DNA of 60,000 nucleotides from Bolinopsis microptera (GCF_026151205.1 NC_087072.1:25759799-25819798), one strand, 5' to 3'. Counted from the first letter of the stretch, positions 1 to 10,685 are shown. Numbers and translations: made by a program. Notes: generated by a model from the sequence alone, not told the origin.

Positions 1-385
1 TAATGTAACTCCCTGTCATCCATATCAGTCTCCCTCGTAGATAAGGCTTATCTACATTTAGTCCGGGCAACACAACCGTGTTGTAGAAAGCTCCAAAGTT
101 GAAATCCACCTTCTTAGCCTCCAAACACTCTTCCACCACGTCTCCACTGATGTTCATGGCTGTTGCACACGCTTCATATAACTTCCAGTTATACCCCTCC
201 GCGATATTCCCGCAGGAGGAGATGTGTCGCGTGATGGCGTTCATGAGCGCTTCTACGTAGGACGTCTTCAGTTCTGTAGCCAGATCCATAAGCAGCTCCA
301 TTGCTCCTGTTCTTACGGTGTAGTTCATGCTATCCTCGTCATCATCCTCCACGTACTTCTCTGGGTCTTCATTCCACAACTCCAT
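1..385 (-). CDS. IPO9: importin-9, internal exon 7 (runs off left edge)
   Basis: Importin-9 is a karyopherin-beta family nuclear import receptor made of HEAT repeats; known cargoes include histones and ribosomal proteins. The minus strand reads MELWNEDPEKYVEDDDED, then SMNYTVRTGAMELLMDLATE, and later YNWKLYEACATAM. This matches the acidic VEDEDDD segment, the SYTVR segment and the WWKIHEACMLAL helix of vertebrate importin-9 as I recall them. The acceptor is tctgctag before ATGGAG at 385, phase 0, continuing exactly from the previous exon that ends ...PEYQ. The exon continues past base 1, so the C-terminal half of the protein lies outside the window. The tandem array at 386-2489 begins at this acceptor. 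Confidence 0.9.
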   Translation of the reverse strand, partial: MELWNEDPEKYVEDDDEDSMNYTVRTGAMELLMDLATELKTSYVEALMNAITRHISSCGNIAEGYNWKLYEACATAMNISGDVVEECLEAKKVDFNFGAFYNTVVLPGLNVDKPYLRGRLIWMTGSYI

Positions 386-2489
386 CTAGCAGAGTTACCA
401 TAACGTTAACAATTACTGTACATTCCACAACTCCATCTAGCAGGTATACCATAACGTTAACAATTACTGTACAATCTAACTCCATCTAGCAGGTATACCA
501 TAACGTTAACAATTACTGTACAATCTAACTCCATCTAGCAGGTATACCATAACGTAACAATTACTGTACAATCTAAATTCTAGCAGGTATACCATAACGT
601 TAACAATTACTGTACAATCTAACTCCATCTAGCAGGTATACCATAACGTTAACAATTACTGTACAATCTAACTCCATCTAGCAGGTATACCATAACGTTA
701 ACAATTACTGTACAATCTAACTCCATCTAGCAGGTATACCATAACGTTAACAATTACTGTACATTCCACAACTCCATCTAGCAGGTATACCATAACGTTA
801 ACAATTACTGTACAATCTAAATTCTAGCAGGTATACCATAACGTTAACAATTACTGTACAATCTAACTCCATCTAGCAGGTATACCATAACGTTAACAAT
901 TACTGTACAATCTAACTCCATCTAGCAGGTATACCATAACGTTAACAATTACTGTACATTCCACAACTCCATCTAGCGGGTATACCATAACGTTAACAAT
1001 TACTGTACAATATAAATTCTAGCAGGTATACCATAACGTTAACAATTACTGTACAATATAAATTCTAGCAGGTATACCATAACGTTAACAATTACTGTAC
1101 AATCTAACTCCATCTAGCAGGTATACCATAACGTTAACATTTACTGTACAATCTAAACTCCATCTAGCAGAGTTACCATAACGTTAACAATTACTGTACA
1201 ATCTAACTCCATCTAGCAGTATACCATAACGTTAACAATTACTGTACAATCTAACTCCATCTAGCAGGTATACCTTAACGTTTAACAATTACTGTACAAT
1301 CTAACTCCATCTTGCAGGTATACCATAACGTTAACAATTACTGTACATCTAACTCCATCTAGCAGGTATACCATAACGTTAACAATTACTGTACCAATCT
1401 AACTCCATCTAGCAGGTATACCATAACGTTAACAATTACTGTACAATCTAACTCCATCTAGCAGGTATACCATAACGTTAACAATTACTGTACAATCTAA
1501 ATTCTAGCAGGTGTACCATAACGTTAACAATTACTGTACAATCTAACTCCATCTAGCAGAGTTACCATAACGTTAACAATTACTGTACAATCTAACTCCA
1601 TCTAGCGGGTATACCATAACGTTAACAATTACTGTACAATCTAACTCCATCTAGCAGAGTTACCATAACGTTAACAATTACTGTACAATCTAACTCATCT
1701 AGCAGGTATACCATAACGTTAACAATACTGTACAATCTAACTCCATCTAGCAGGTATACCATAACGTTAACAATTACTGTACAATCTAACTCCATCTAGC
1801 AGGTATACCATAACGTTAACAATTACTGTACAATCTAACTCCATCTAGCAGGTATACCATAACGTAACAATTACTGTACAATCTAACTCCATCTAGCAGA
1901 GTTACCATAACGTTAACAATTACTGTACAATCTAACTCCATCTAGCAGAGTTACCATAACGTTAACAATTACTGTACAATCTAACTCCATCTAGCAGGTA
2001 TACCATAACGTTAACAATTACTGTACAATCTAACTCCATCTAGCAGGTATACCATAACGTTAACAATTACTGTACAATCTAACTCCATCTAGCAGGTATA
2101 CCATAACGTTAACAATTACTGTACAATCTAACTCCATTCTAGCAGGTATACCATAACGTAACAATTACTGTACAATCTAAATTCTAGCAGGTATACCATA
2201 ACGTTAACAATTACTGTACAATCTAACTCCATCTAGCAGGTATACCATAACGTTAACAATTACTGTACAATCTAACTCCATCTAGCAGGTATACCATAAC
2301 GTTAACAATTACTGTACAATCTAAATTCTCGCAGGTATACCATAACGTTAACCAATTACTGTACATTCCACAACTCCATCTAGCAGGTATACCATAACGT
2401 TAACAATTACTGTACAATCTAATTCTAGCAGGTATACCATAACGTTAACAATTACTGTACAATCTAACTCCATCTAGCAGGTATACCAT
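386..2489. repeat. 50-bp minisatellite carrying copies of the IPO9 exon 7 acceptor
   Basis: About 42 tandem units of 49-50 bp (plus-strand core tagcaggtataccataacg then ttaacaattactgtacaatc and taactccatc), filling most of the intron. On the minus strand each unit contains ctgctag followed by ATGGAGTT, the acceptor and first bases of exon 7. At least four units (near 421, 763, 957 and 2365) keep the longer exon-derived piece cattccacaactccat. Units vary by small indels and by a 'cagagttacc' versus 'caggtatacc' variant. Confidence 0.95.
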
Positions 2490-2746
2490 ATTATAAATAA
2501 ATATCATTAAATACCGATACCTATTTTGAAATCGGAGGGAATAATAGGTATTTATAGGTATTTTACCAAAGATCGTCTAGGGCAGCTAAAAGTTACTTTT
2601 TGGACGTTTCAGAAGATTGTGAGCAACATTAATTTTTGAAATTATAGGTGAAAAATGAAAATTTCATTAAAAGATTTTTACTTGAGAATATTTTTAATTG
2701 TTGTTTTAATTGTTGTTCAAAATGTTCAGAAACTTCTATAATGAAG
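2490..2746. other. IPO9 intron remainder, no recognised feature
   Basis: AT-rich sequence between the array and the duplicated donor. It has short internal echoes (taggtatttataggtatttta) but no exon, RNA gene or transposon end that I can support. Confidence 0.6.
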
Positions 2747-2869
2747 AGATAGAAAAGTAAATAACGGGGGGTAATACCTGGTATTCAGGTATAGACAGGT
2801 AGGTGATGGGATAGAAAAGTAAATAACGGGGTAATACCTGGTATTCAGGTATAGACAGGTAGGTGATGA
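2747..2869. repeat. two-copy ~62-bp duplication of an IPO9 donor junction
   Basis: The stretch gatagaaaagtaaataacgg ... gtattcaggtatagacagg is present twice, at 2747-2809 and 2810-2869. On the minus strand each copy contains the last exon codons (encoding YLSIPEYQ) and the donor CCAG|GTATTACC. The higher-coordinate copy joins directly to exon 6 at 2838-3001. The other copy is an intronic duplicate of the exon end plus its donor. Confidence 0.85.
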
Positions 2870-3001
2870 GATAGAAAAGAACGTCAGGTAACACTTTCCT
2901 TATCATAGCCTTGTATTTCTTACGTTCCGTTAAAGCCTGTATAAACTCGAATATAGCCTGTACCAGACTCCCGACCCCATCTCAGATCCGTCACTATCCA
3001 C
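2838..3001 (-). CDS. IPO9: importin-9, exon 6, one-base frameshift
   Basis: The acceptor is acatgttcag before GTGGATAGTGACGG. The first frame reads VDSDGSE and then runs into a stop. From about 2980 the next frame reads GSLVQAIFEFIQALTE, then KVLPDVLFYLITYLSIPEYQ, matching the VDSDGE, NLVFSIFEFVHALLE and KKALPELIYYIILY segments of animal importin-9. The exon is 164 nt where 165 (55 codons, phase 0 to 0) is expected, so one base is missing, most likely beside the G-run GATGGGGTCGGGAG near 2965-2985. Either an assembly error or a true lesion would explain it. The donor is CCAG|GTATTA. Confidence 0.85.
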
Positions 3002-3123
3002 CTGAACATGTGAATAGTTTAGGGATTAGATATAGAGGGTATCAAATGTCAATAGTTTAAGATTTTAGGAGAAGGCTATAGTGAAACCAAAAGCAATTGA
3101 AGTGAAAATGTAAAATAGCTAAC

Positions 3124-3222
3124 ATCGTCCTCTACATAGTCAGGGTTGTTTACAACTGTAGTGATGTGATTCTCTGCATTCTTGGTGAGAAGGGTCCACA
3201 GCACTGGGAGAGCACTCGATAC
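3124..3222 (-). CDS. IPO9: importin-9, exon 5
   Basis: 99 nt, phase 0 to 0. It reads VSSALPVLWTLLTKNAENHI then TTVVNNPDYVEDD, matching the importin-9 stretch around QILPIVWNTLTES and the following acidic linker. The acceptor is ctaacag before GTATCG and the donor is GAT|GTTAGC. It joins in frame to exon 4 (...FPKQMGDK) and exon 6 (VDSDG...). Confidence 0.88.
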
Positions 3223-3473
3223 CTGTTAGAAAGTTGGTTGATATTTGACCAATTTATGGGCCAAAATCGATCAAATTTGGTGAGTATGCCCAAATATGGG
3301 CATATAGTTTTTAGCTCATAACTCAGTCCAATCTTAATGAAAATTCATATTTAGGACGCAATGAAACTACCGGACCACGATGTATGGGGACTTGCCACCC
3401 CATGGCAACATTAAAATATATCGACTCAGTTACATCGTGATGTACGAGTTTAGGGGCACCACTAGCCCTTAAA

Positions 3474-3506
<33 letters not shown>

Positions 3507-3539
3507 AATAGAGCATACTCACTACTAGATAGTACTCAC
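3223..3539. other. IPO9 intron with a 31-base G run
   Basis: 3223-3473 is unidentified sequence that resembles old transposon DNA but has no ends I can define. 3474-3504 is a pure G homopolymer of 31 bases (C on the coding strand) followed by the exon 4 donor region. Confidence 0.6.
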
Positions 3540-3854
3540 CTTATCTCCCATCTGTTTAGGGAAAGTTTGTACGAGTTTAGATAGGAAGTTAACACACTCA
3601 GTCTGTAGTTTGTAATCCTGTCTGACAGAAACAGTAGCTCCTATCAGGGATATAGTGGTGTCCACCAGACCTGGCAGTATGGGGAACAGTAGGTTCTCAT
3701 TAGCAGCGTGGTCCACTGTGTCCATGTGGCTGATTATTAGAGTGGTAAACACTCCGAATATGGAGAGGACGCGCGCACGTGTAGCTGGCCCGAACGTCTC
3801 CGTTTGGAAGAGTTGGATAAGCCGGGGGAAGAGGACTGGGGCCACTGTGTACAC
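3540..3854 (-). CDS. IPO9: importin-9, exon 4
   Basis: 315 nt, 105 codons, phase 0 to 0, acceptor ctcttcag before GTGTACACAG and donor AAG|GTGAGT. It reads VYTVAPVLFPRLIQLF, then ATRARVLSIFGVF, and ends FLSKLVQTFPKQMGDK. These align with importin-9 LVAPVILPEMYKIF, RTRSRAVEIFTT and ALVKNFPKHM. This is HEAT-repeat sequence and the most clearly conserved exon in the window. There is no frameshift. Confidence 0.93.
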
Positions 3855-4071
3855 CTGAAGAGTTAATAGTACTTAACCATCTGAGGTACCGAGAATGATA
3901 GATTGAGGAGAATTACAAGTACTCGGCAATAAACAACACTACCTACCGAAGTACGCTCTCGCTAGATATAGGCCCGAAAGCAAGTCAAAGAGATTTATAC
4001 AGAGTGTATAAACCCAAACTTATGATATTACAAGTAGTACATTATAATACACACAGCGTGGTTCACATTAC

Positions 4072-4242
4072 CTGACTGTCAGTAATGTCACTAGCCAGTT
4101 CAGAGAGAACCTTCATAACTCCATGCACTTGGTTAGGATCCCCAGTTCCCATCATACTCAGCAGCTGGTCAAAACAGACCCCGTCCAGTTGTCCGGGAAA
4201 TCTACACAAGCTATCTCTGATACTACAGCTGCCACAGAGCTC
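4072..4242 (-). CDS. IPO9: importin-9, exon 3, one-base frameshift
   Basis: The acceptor is tttcag before GAGCTCTG. The frame demanded by the previous exon (phase 2) reads SSVAAVVSEIACVDFPDNW, matching SSVAYAVSAIAHWDWPEAW of importin-9. After about 4190 the homology moves to the next frame, FDQLLSMMGTGDPNQVHGVM then KVLSELASDITDSQ (importin-9 GDLNAVHGAMRVLTEF...VTDTQ). The exon is 171 nt where 172 would keep one frame, so one base is missing near GACGGGGTC. The donor is CAG|GTAATG, phase 0. Confidence 0.87.
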
Positions 4243-4314
4243 CTGAAACCAAAACTCAGTCATTAACCTCGTTACTATATCACATTACATACCAAAATAC
4301 TCATGGCACCCGGC

Positions 4315-4450
4315 CCCCCCCCCCCCCCCATATCAGGGCAGCATACGCCCCCCCCCCCCCCCCCCCCCCCGCAGATATACGCATCAGGGCAGCATGTGTC
4401 CCCCCAGTATCAAGGCAGCATGTGTCCCCCCCGGGGGGGGGGGGGGGGGG
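4315..4450. repeat. C-run minisatellite in IPO9 intron 2
   Basis: Repeats of agatatcagggcagcatgtg-like units separated by C homopolymers of 8-21 bases, then a G run at 4435-4450. The same unit recurs at 5660-5812 in the same intron. Confidence 0.85.
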
Positions 4451-4468
4451 TTTAATGACTACCAATGG

Positions 4469-5293
4469 GGGGATGCAACGTCAATAATGTCATTAATGTC
4501 AATTAATGTCAATTAATGTCAATTAATGTCAATTAATGTCAATGTCAGTTTTGCAAAATTTTGGAATACTGACATTAATTGACACGATATTTTTCGACCA
4601 GAGATTATGTAGTTCTACCATATTTTTAGCACTTTAGAACGTTTATATCATCAATATTATTCACTACTATCTCATACTGGAAATGTGAAATGTGAAAAAA
4701 TTCAGATCATTAAACAAATAAAAACTAAAATAATACGGTTTTTCCGAAATTTAATTTCTTCTTAATGGGCGTGGCCATCCAAGGCCAAGGGCGTGGTATC
4801 AACATCATCAGAACTTTAAAACCACATTAAACGAAACGGCCTTCATGACATTTATATTTGAATAAAACAACGAATCTTAAACAGCTAACATTACTCCTTC
4901 ATACTAAAAAAAGCCGATTCTAGATATTTTACCTGTATAAGAAACCAATAAAATATGGGCGTGGCCGGTGGGGACCGAGATGGAAGAGTTCAAAGCTGAA
5001 ATTTTTTTTGGTGGTCTTTGAACCTAAGGATCAACAGATAAGAACATACTCATACTATTCAAGGACATTTTGTTTTTTTGAAACCGGTCTAACTTACATA
5101 GACGTGAATATCTTGAATATTTATCGAATAATGATAATCTCAAATTTCAAGACAAATTAATGTCAATTAATGTCAATTAATGTCAATTAATGTCAATTAA
5201 TGTCATTTAATGTCTAAGTCAGTTTGGTGGTTTTTTTATGGAATACTGACATTAATTGACGTCCTGCATCCCCCCCCCCCCCCCCCCCCCCCC
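4469..5293. mobile_element. non-autonomous terminal-inverted-repeat element, possibly MULE-like
   Basis: Left end ggggatgcaacgtcaataat and right end gtcctgcatcccc form inverted ends. Both are followed inward by tandem aattaatgtc units in inverted subterminal positions (4490-4545 and 5157-5215, with gacattaattgac near both). The 9-bp sequence taccaatgg lies just outside both ends (4460-4468 and 5294-5302), the target duplication size typical of Mutator-like elements. The right terminal C run is expanded to about 23 bases. There is no transposase frame. Confidence 0.6.
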
Positions 5294-5621
5294 TACCAAT
5301 GGAGACTTTTGGGGACTAATGGGGACTAAAAAATCATGGGGACTAGAGGTCAACTGTTGACGTAATTCACCATTTGTCCCCATAATTTTTGACAGTTATT
5401 TTATGGTTTTCAAGTTAGTTTAATAACGATACGATCGAGATGTTTTGTCCAAGATTAGAGTAGGATAAATACTAAATGGGACTAATGGAGACTTTTGGGG
5501 ACTAATGGGGACTAAAAATTCATCTAAATGGGGACTAATGGAGACTTTTGGGGACTAATAATCATGGGGACTCGGGGTAAATCGTTGACGTAATTCCCAA
5601 GTCCCAAAAGTAGTCATTACC

Positions 5622-5657
<36 letters not shown>

Positions 5658-5762
5658 TCCCCCCCCCAGCATGTCCCCCCCCCAGATATCAGGGCAGCAT
5701 GTGCCCCCCCCATATATCAGGGCAGCATGTGTCACACGCCCCCAGTATCGGGGCAGTGCCTT

Positions 5763-5794
<32 letters not shown>

Positions 5795-5812
5795 ACCCCC
5801 CCCCCCCCAAAA
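5294..5812. repeat. gggactaatgg and C-run repeats in IPO9 intron 2
   Basis: Two clusters of an 11-14 bp motif around ggggactaatggagactttt (5300-5345 and 5475-5580), then C homopolymers of up to about 34 bases with the agggcagcatgtg unit (5624-5812). Confidence 0.75.
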
Positions 5813-5844
5813 TCCGGGCGATGTTCACACCCACGTTACTTTTT

Positions 5845-6199
5845 TGGTTCAACACAGTGACAATGCATTTCCGTGGTTACTGGGTAGTTCTGAGAAATCT
5901 CTAACCGATTTTACAAGGAACCCCCCAAACCCCCCCCCCCCCCCCCCCCCCCCCCCGATATACTGACAATCATGGATAGTATGTGGCAACTCCTCTAACC
6001 CGATTTTACTAAACCCCCCCCCCCTCCCCCCTGTATATGGATAGTATGTGAGCAATCCTTAACCTGATTTTCTAAGGCTGTCACCCCCCCCAGATATACT
6101 GACAATGTATTCCAGTGGATAGTATCTAACCTGATTTTACTAAGGCTGTCACCCCCCCCCCCCGTATCTGACAATGTATTCCCGGGATAGTATCTAAAC
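5845..6199. repeat. degenerate array of IPO9 exon 2 donor copies with G/C runs
   Basis: On the minus strand, units of roughly 60-90 bp each contain a copy of GCCTTAGWAAAATCRGGTTAG, a version of the last exon 2 codons plus donor. Copies end near 6130, 6067, 5992 and 5905. They are joined by actatcc...attgtcagtatat and by C runs on the plus strand. The array starts immediately after the real donor at 6199. Confidence 0.75.
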
Positions 6200-6357
6200 C
6201 CGATTTTTTCTAAGGCTATCCCCAGACCTGGGAGAATGTTATTCTTGAGACCTCTTTTGTAGCTGTGTGTGGACAGTCCTGCCAGGAAGCTATCTGCAAA
6301 CTGTTTGAGTAGTACACCTGCCATCTGACGCACTGATAGAAGGGCGTCTGAAGTTAT
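6200..6357 (-). CDS. IPO9: importin-9, exon 2
   Basis: The acceptor is tttatactag before ATAACTTCAG, phase 0. It reads ITSDALLSVRQMAGVLLKQF, then a linker, then NNILPGLGIALEKI. This matches importin-9 ALAIRQLASVILKQY and the LLPNGLRESISKVR region. With the donor ATCGG|GTTTAG the exon is 158 nt, phase 2. The split glycine codon GG+G joins it in frame to SSVAAVVSEIA of exon 3, as the homology requires. An earlier GT (CCCAG|GTCTGG at 6228) would leave a phase mismatch and lose conserved residues. Confidence 0.85.
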
Positions 6358-6461
6358 CTAGTATAAATGAGATGTTTTGAGAAGGAACAAATTTCAATTG
6401 TCTTAAGATATATTTCCCTTGACGAGATTAGAAAAATAAAGAAATACAAAAACTGACTAAC

Positions 6462-6605
6462 CTGTCGGAGTAGAATTGACAGAAGGCTGGTGGCATAGTC
6501 TGGATGCGGTTTGAAGACATTGAGTTGCTCCTGGGCTGCATCTTGTTCACTTTTATTAGCCGAGAGGGCCTGAGATATGAGGGGAGCTATTTGCTCAACA
6601 GACAT
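6462..6605 (-). CDS. IPO9: importin-9, first coding exon
   Basis: 48 codons: MSVEQIAPLISQALSANKSE, then QDAAQEQLNVFKPHPDYATS and LLSILLRQ, donor CAG|GTTAGT, phase 0. It is the N-terminal HEAT/importin-beta N-terminal region (importin-9 has ...EQIKVLEVTEEFGVHLAEL here). The ATG at 6605 is preceded by TTTCAG|TAGCAGC, so the start codon probably sits 7 bases into an exon whose 5' UTR lies further right. The repeat at 6597-7218 copies exactly this acceptor plus ATG. Confidence 0.88.
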
Positions 6606-7218
6606 GCTGCTACTGAAATGTATAAAGGTCAGGTGACATGCTGCTACTGAAATGTATAAAGGCCAGGTGACATGCTGCTACTGAAATGTATAAAGGTCAG
6701 GTGACATGCTGCTACTGAAATGTATAAAGGTCAGGTGACATGCTACTACTGAAATGTATAAAGGTCAGGTGACATGCTGCTACTGAAATGTATAAAGGTC
6801 AGTTGACGTGCTGCTACCGAAATGTATAAAGGTCAGGTGACATGCTGCTACTGAAATGTATAAAGGCCAGGTGACATGCTGCTACTGAAATGTATAAAGG
6901 TCAGGTGACATGCTGCTACTGAAATGTATAAAGGTCAGGTGACATGCTACTACTGAAAATGTATAAAAGGTCAGGTGACATGCTGCTACTGAAATGTATA
7001 ATAGGTCAGTTGACGTGCTGCTACCGAAATGTATAAAGGTCAGGTGGTCATGCTGCTACTGAAATGTTATAAGGTCAGGTGGACATGCTGCTACTGAAAT
7101 GTATAGAGGTCAGGTACATGCTGCTACTGAAATGTATTAAGGTCAGGTGACATGCTGCTACTGAAATTGTATAAGGTCAGGTGCCATGCTGCTACTGAAA
7201 TGTAAAAGGCCAGGTGAC
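6597..7218. repeat. 34-bp minisatellite copying the IPO9 acceptor and start codon
   Basis: About 18 units of gacatgctgctactgaaatg + tataaaggtcaggt. On the minus strand each unit reads acatttcag|tagcagcATGTC, the acceptor and start codon of the gene. The last (right) units carry more indels. The real first codon lies in the leftmost copy. Confidence 0.95.
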
Positions 7219-7282
7219 AGGTTGAGGCCGAATTTAGTGCTGATCAGAGCTTATGAGTAATTGCATTCCACAGTTTCAAATT

Positions 7283-7382
7283 NNNNNNNNNNNNNNNNNN
7301 NNNNNNNNNNNNNNNNNNNNNNNNNNNNNNNNNNNNNNNNNNNNNNNNNNNNNNNNNNNNNNNNNNNNNNNNNNNNNNNNNN
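7283..7382. other. assembly gap of exactly 100 N
   Basis: 100 consecutive n, the usual placeholder for a scaffold join of unknown length. The IPO9 promoter and 5' UTR may be partly lost here. Confidence 1.
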
Positions 7383-7410
7383 CTTAAAGTACTGGTAAAC
7401 AATATACCAA

Positions 7411-7733
7411 TCTTACTATATATAAAGCGAGACGATATATATATATGGATATATATTATATCCGTGCCATTTTACTGACACCAGGGCATCAACTTTAACG
7501 CGACTTTCCGCAAAAACCGTAAAAGATATACAACTGAAATTTTTTTGACTGGGTCAAATGCTTTAATGGCCTTCAAATCAGCATGAAAAAATTAAAAATT
7601 GGCCAAGGAATAAGAATTTTAGTGCCCAAAATTTGGACTCCCAAGTGGTGTCAAAAACGCGAATTAAATAGGTAATAATTATTTTATTCTCTCGAGTCTT
7701 GACACCACTTTAGGGTAGACGGGTTCCTGCTAG
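7411..7733 (+). mobile_element. non-autonomous Helitron-like element, copy 1
   Basis: Starts TCTTACTATATATAAAGCGA and ends GGGTTCCTGCTAG, lying between host A and host T. These are the 5'-TC, 3'-CTRR and A/T insertion hallmarks of Helitrons. Near the 3' end aagtggtgtcaa and ttgacaccactt form a perfect inverted pair. 323 bp, no coding. A second copy lies inverted at 11445-11766. Confidence 0.7.
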
Positions 7734-8036
7734 TATATATAATGTAACACTGTTTTTTAATTCTATATCATATAAAATGTTATAAAATGTGACCAGTTAT
7801 TGATTCACATAGCGATCTAGTGACTATTGACCTCAACGCCCAATAGTTACTTCATTACAGGTTCATTGTTCGGTGTGTTTACATTAATTTCATCTTGTGT
7901 ACATTAAACAAATCACCCTCCGCAAGCAATCACCCTCCGCAAGCAATCACCCATATCTCCGCTCTGTTTAATCAAACCACTTTCTATTTTATACGGTAGT
8001 TTCTTCGTTCTTCTTCTCCGCATCATATTCTCACCA
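7734..8036. other. spacer with ccctccgcaagcaatca repeats
   Basis: Non-coding. The motif ccctccgcaagcaatca occurs twice in tandem at about 7917-7950 and once again at 11180, on the other side of the 26-bp array. Nothing else recognised. Confidence 0.6.
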
Positions 8037-10685
8037 CCTTGTTACTAGAGTAAACAACACCACCCTGTTACTAGAGTAAACAACACCACCCTGTTACTAG
8101 AGTAAACAACACCACCCTGCTACTAGAGTAAACAACACCACCCTGTTACTAGAGTAAACAACACCACCCTGTTACTAGAGTAAACAACACCACCCTGTTA
8201 CTAGAGTAAACAACACCACCCTGTTACTAGAGTAAACAACACCACCCTGTTACTAGAGTAAACAACACCACCCTGTTACTAGAGTAAACGACACCACCCT
8301 GTTACTAGAGTAAACGACACCACCCTGTTACTAGAGTAAACAACACCACCCTGTTACTAGAGTAAACAACACCACCCTGTTACTAGAGTAAACAGCACCA
8401 CCCTGTTACTAGAGTAAACAACACCACCCTGTTACTAGAGTAAACAACACCACCCTGTTACTAGAGTAAACAACACCACCCTGTTACTAGAGTAAACAAC
8501 ACCACCCTGTTACTAGAGTAAACAACACCACCCTGTTACTAAAGTAAACAACACCACCCTGTTACTAGAGTAAACAACACCACCCTGTTACTAGAGTAAA
8601 CAACACCACCCTGTTACTAGAGTAAACAACACCACCCTGTTACTAGAGTAAACAACACCACCCTGTTACTAGAGTAAACAACACCACCCTGTTACTAGAG
8701 TAAACAACACCACCCTGTTACTAGAGTAAACAACACCACCCTGTTACTAGAGTAAACAACACCACCCTGTTACTAGAGTAAACAACACCACCCTGTTACT
8801 AGAGTAAACAACACCACCCTGTTACTAGAGTAAACAACACCACCCTGTTACTAGAGTAAACAACACCACCCTGTTACTAGAGTAAACAACACCACCCTGT
8901 TACTAGAGTAAACGACACCACCCTGTTACTAGAGTAAACGACACCACCCTGTTACTAGAGTAAACAACACCACCCTGTTACTAGAGTAAACAACACCACC
9001 CTGTTACTAGAGTAAACAACACCACCCTGTTACTAGAGTAAACAACACCACCCTGTTACTAGAGTAAACAACACCACCCTGTTACTAGAGTAAACAACAC
9101 CACCCTGTTACTAGAGTAAACAACACCACCCTGTTACTAGAGTAAACAACACCACCCTGTTACTAGAGTAAACAACACCACCCTGTTACTAGAGTAAACA
9201 ACACCACCCTGTTACTAGAGTAAACAACACCACCCTGTTACTAGAGTAAACAACACCACCCTGTTACTAGAGTAAACAAACACCACCCTGTTACTAGAGT
9301 AAACAACACCACCCTGTTACTAGAGTAAACAACACCACCCTGTTACTAGAGTAAACAACACCACCCTGTTACTAGAGTAAACAACACCACCTTGTTACTA
9401 GAGTAAAACAACACCACCCTGTTACTAGAGTAAACAACACCACCCTGTTACTAGAGTAAACAACACCACCCTGTTACTAGAGTAAACAACACCACCCTGT
9501 TACTAGAGTAAACAACACCACCCTGTTACTAGAGTAAACAACACCACCCTGTTACTAGAGTAAACAACACCACCCTGTTACTAGAGTAAACAACACCACC
9601 CTGTTACTAGAGTAAACGACACCACCCTGTTACTAGAGTAAACGACACCACCCTGTTACTAGAGTAAACAACACCACCCTGTTACTAGAGTAAACAACAC
9701 CACCCTGTTACTAGAGTAAACAACACCACCCTGTTACTAGAGTAAACAACACCACCCTGTTACTAGAGTAAACAACACCACCCTGTTACTAGAGTAAACA
9801 ACACCACCCTGTTACTAGAGTAAACAACACCACCCTGTTACTAGAGTAAACAACACCACCCTGTTACTAGAGTAAACAACACCACCCTGTTACTAGAGTA
9901 AACAACACCACCCTGTTACTAGAGTAAACAACACCACCCTGTTACTAGAGTAAACAACACCACCCTGTTACTAGAGTAAACAACACCACCCTGTTACTAG
10001 AGTAAACAACACCACCCTGTTACTAGAGTAAACAACACCACCCTGTTACTAGAGTAAACAACACCACCCTGTTACTAGAGTAAACAACACCACCCTGTTA
10101 CTAGAGTAAACAACACCACCCTGTTACTAGAGTAAACAACACCACCCTGTTACTAGAGTAAACGACACCACCCTGTTACTAGAGTAAACAACACCACCCT
10201 GTTACTAGAGTAAACAACACCACCCTGTTACTAGAGTAAACAACACCACCCTGTTACTAGAGTAAACAACACCACCCTGTTACTAGAGTAAACAACACCA
10301 CCCTGTTACTAGAGTAAACAACACCACCCTGTTACTAGAGTAAACAACACCACCCTGTTACTAGAGTAAACAACACCACCCTGTTACTAGAGTAAACAAC
10401 ACCACCCTGTTACTAGAGTAAACAACACCACCCTGTTACTAGAGTAAACAACACCACCCTGTTACTAGAGTAAACAACACCACCCTGTTACTAGAGTAAA
10501 CAACACCACCCTGTTACTAGAGTAAACAACACCACCCTGTTACTAGAGTAAACAACACCACCCTGTTACTAGAGTAAACAACACCACCCTGTTACTAGAG
10601 TAAACAACACCACCCTGTTACTAGAGTAAACAACACCACCCTGTTACTAGAGTAAACAACACCACCCTGTTTACTGTTACTAGAG
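8037..10685. repeat. 26-bp satellite array, about 100 units
   Basis: Unit accaccctgttactagagta + aacaac, nearly identical throughout. Rare variants are informative: 'aacgac' occurs in adjacent pairs near 8290/8316, 8914/8940 and 9617/9643 and singly near 10163, implying block duplication. The array ends in a short ctgtttactgttactag remnant. Confidence 0.97.
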
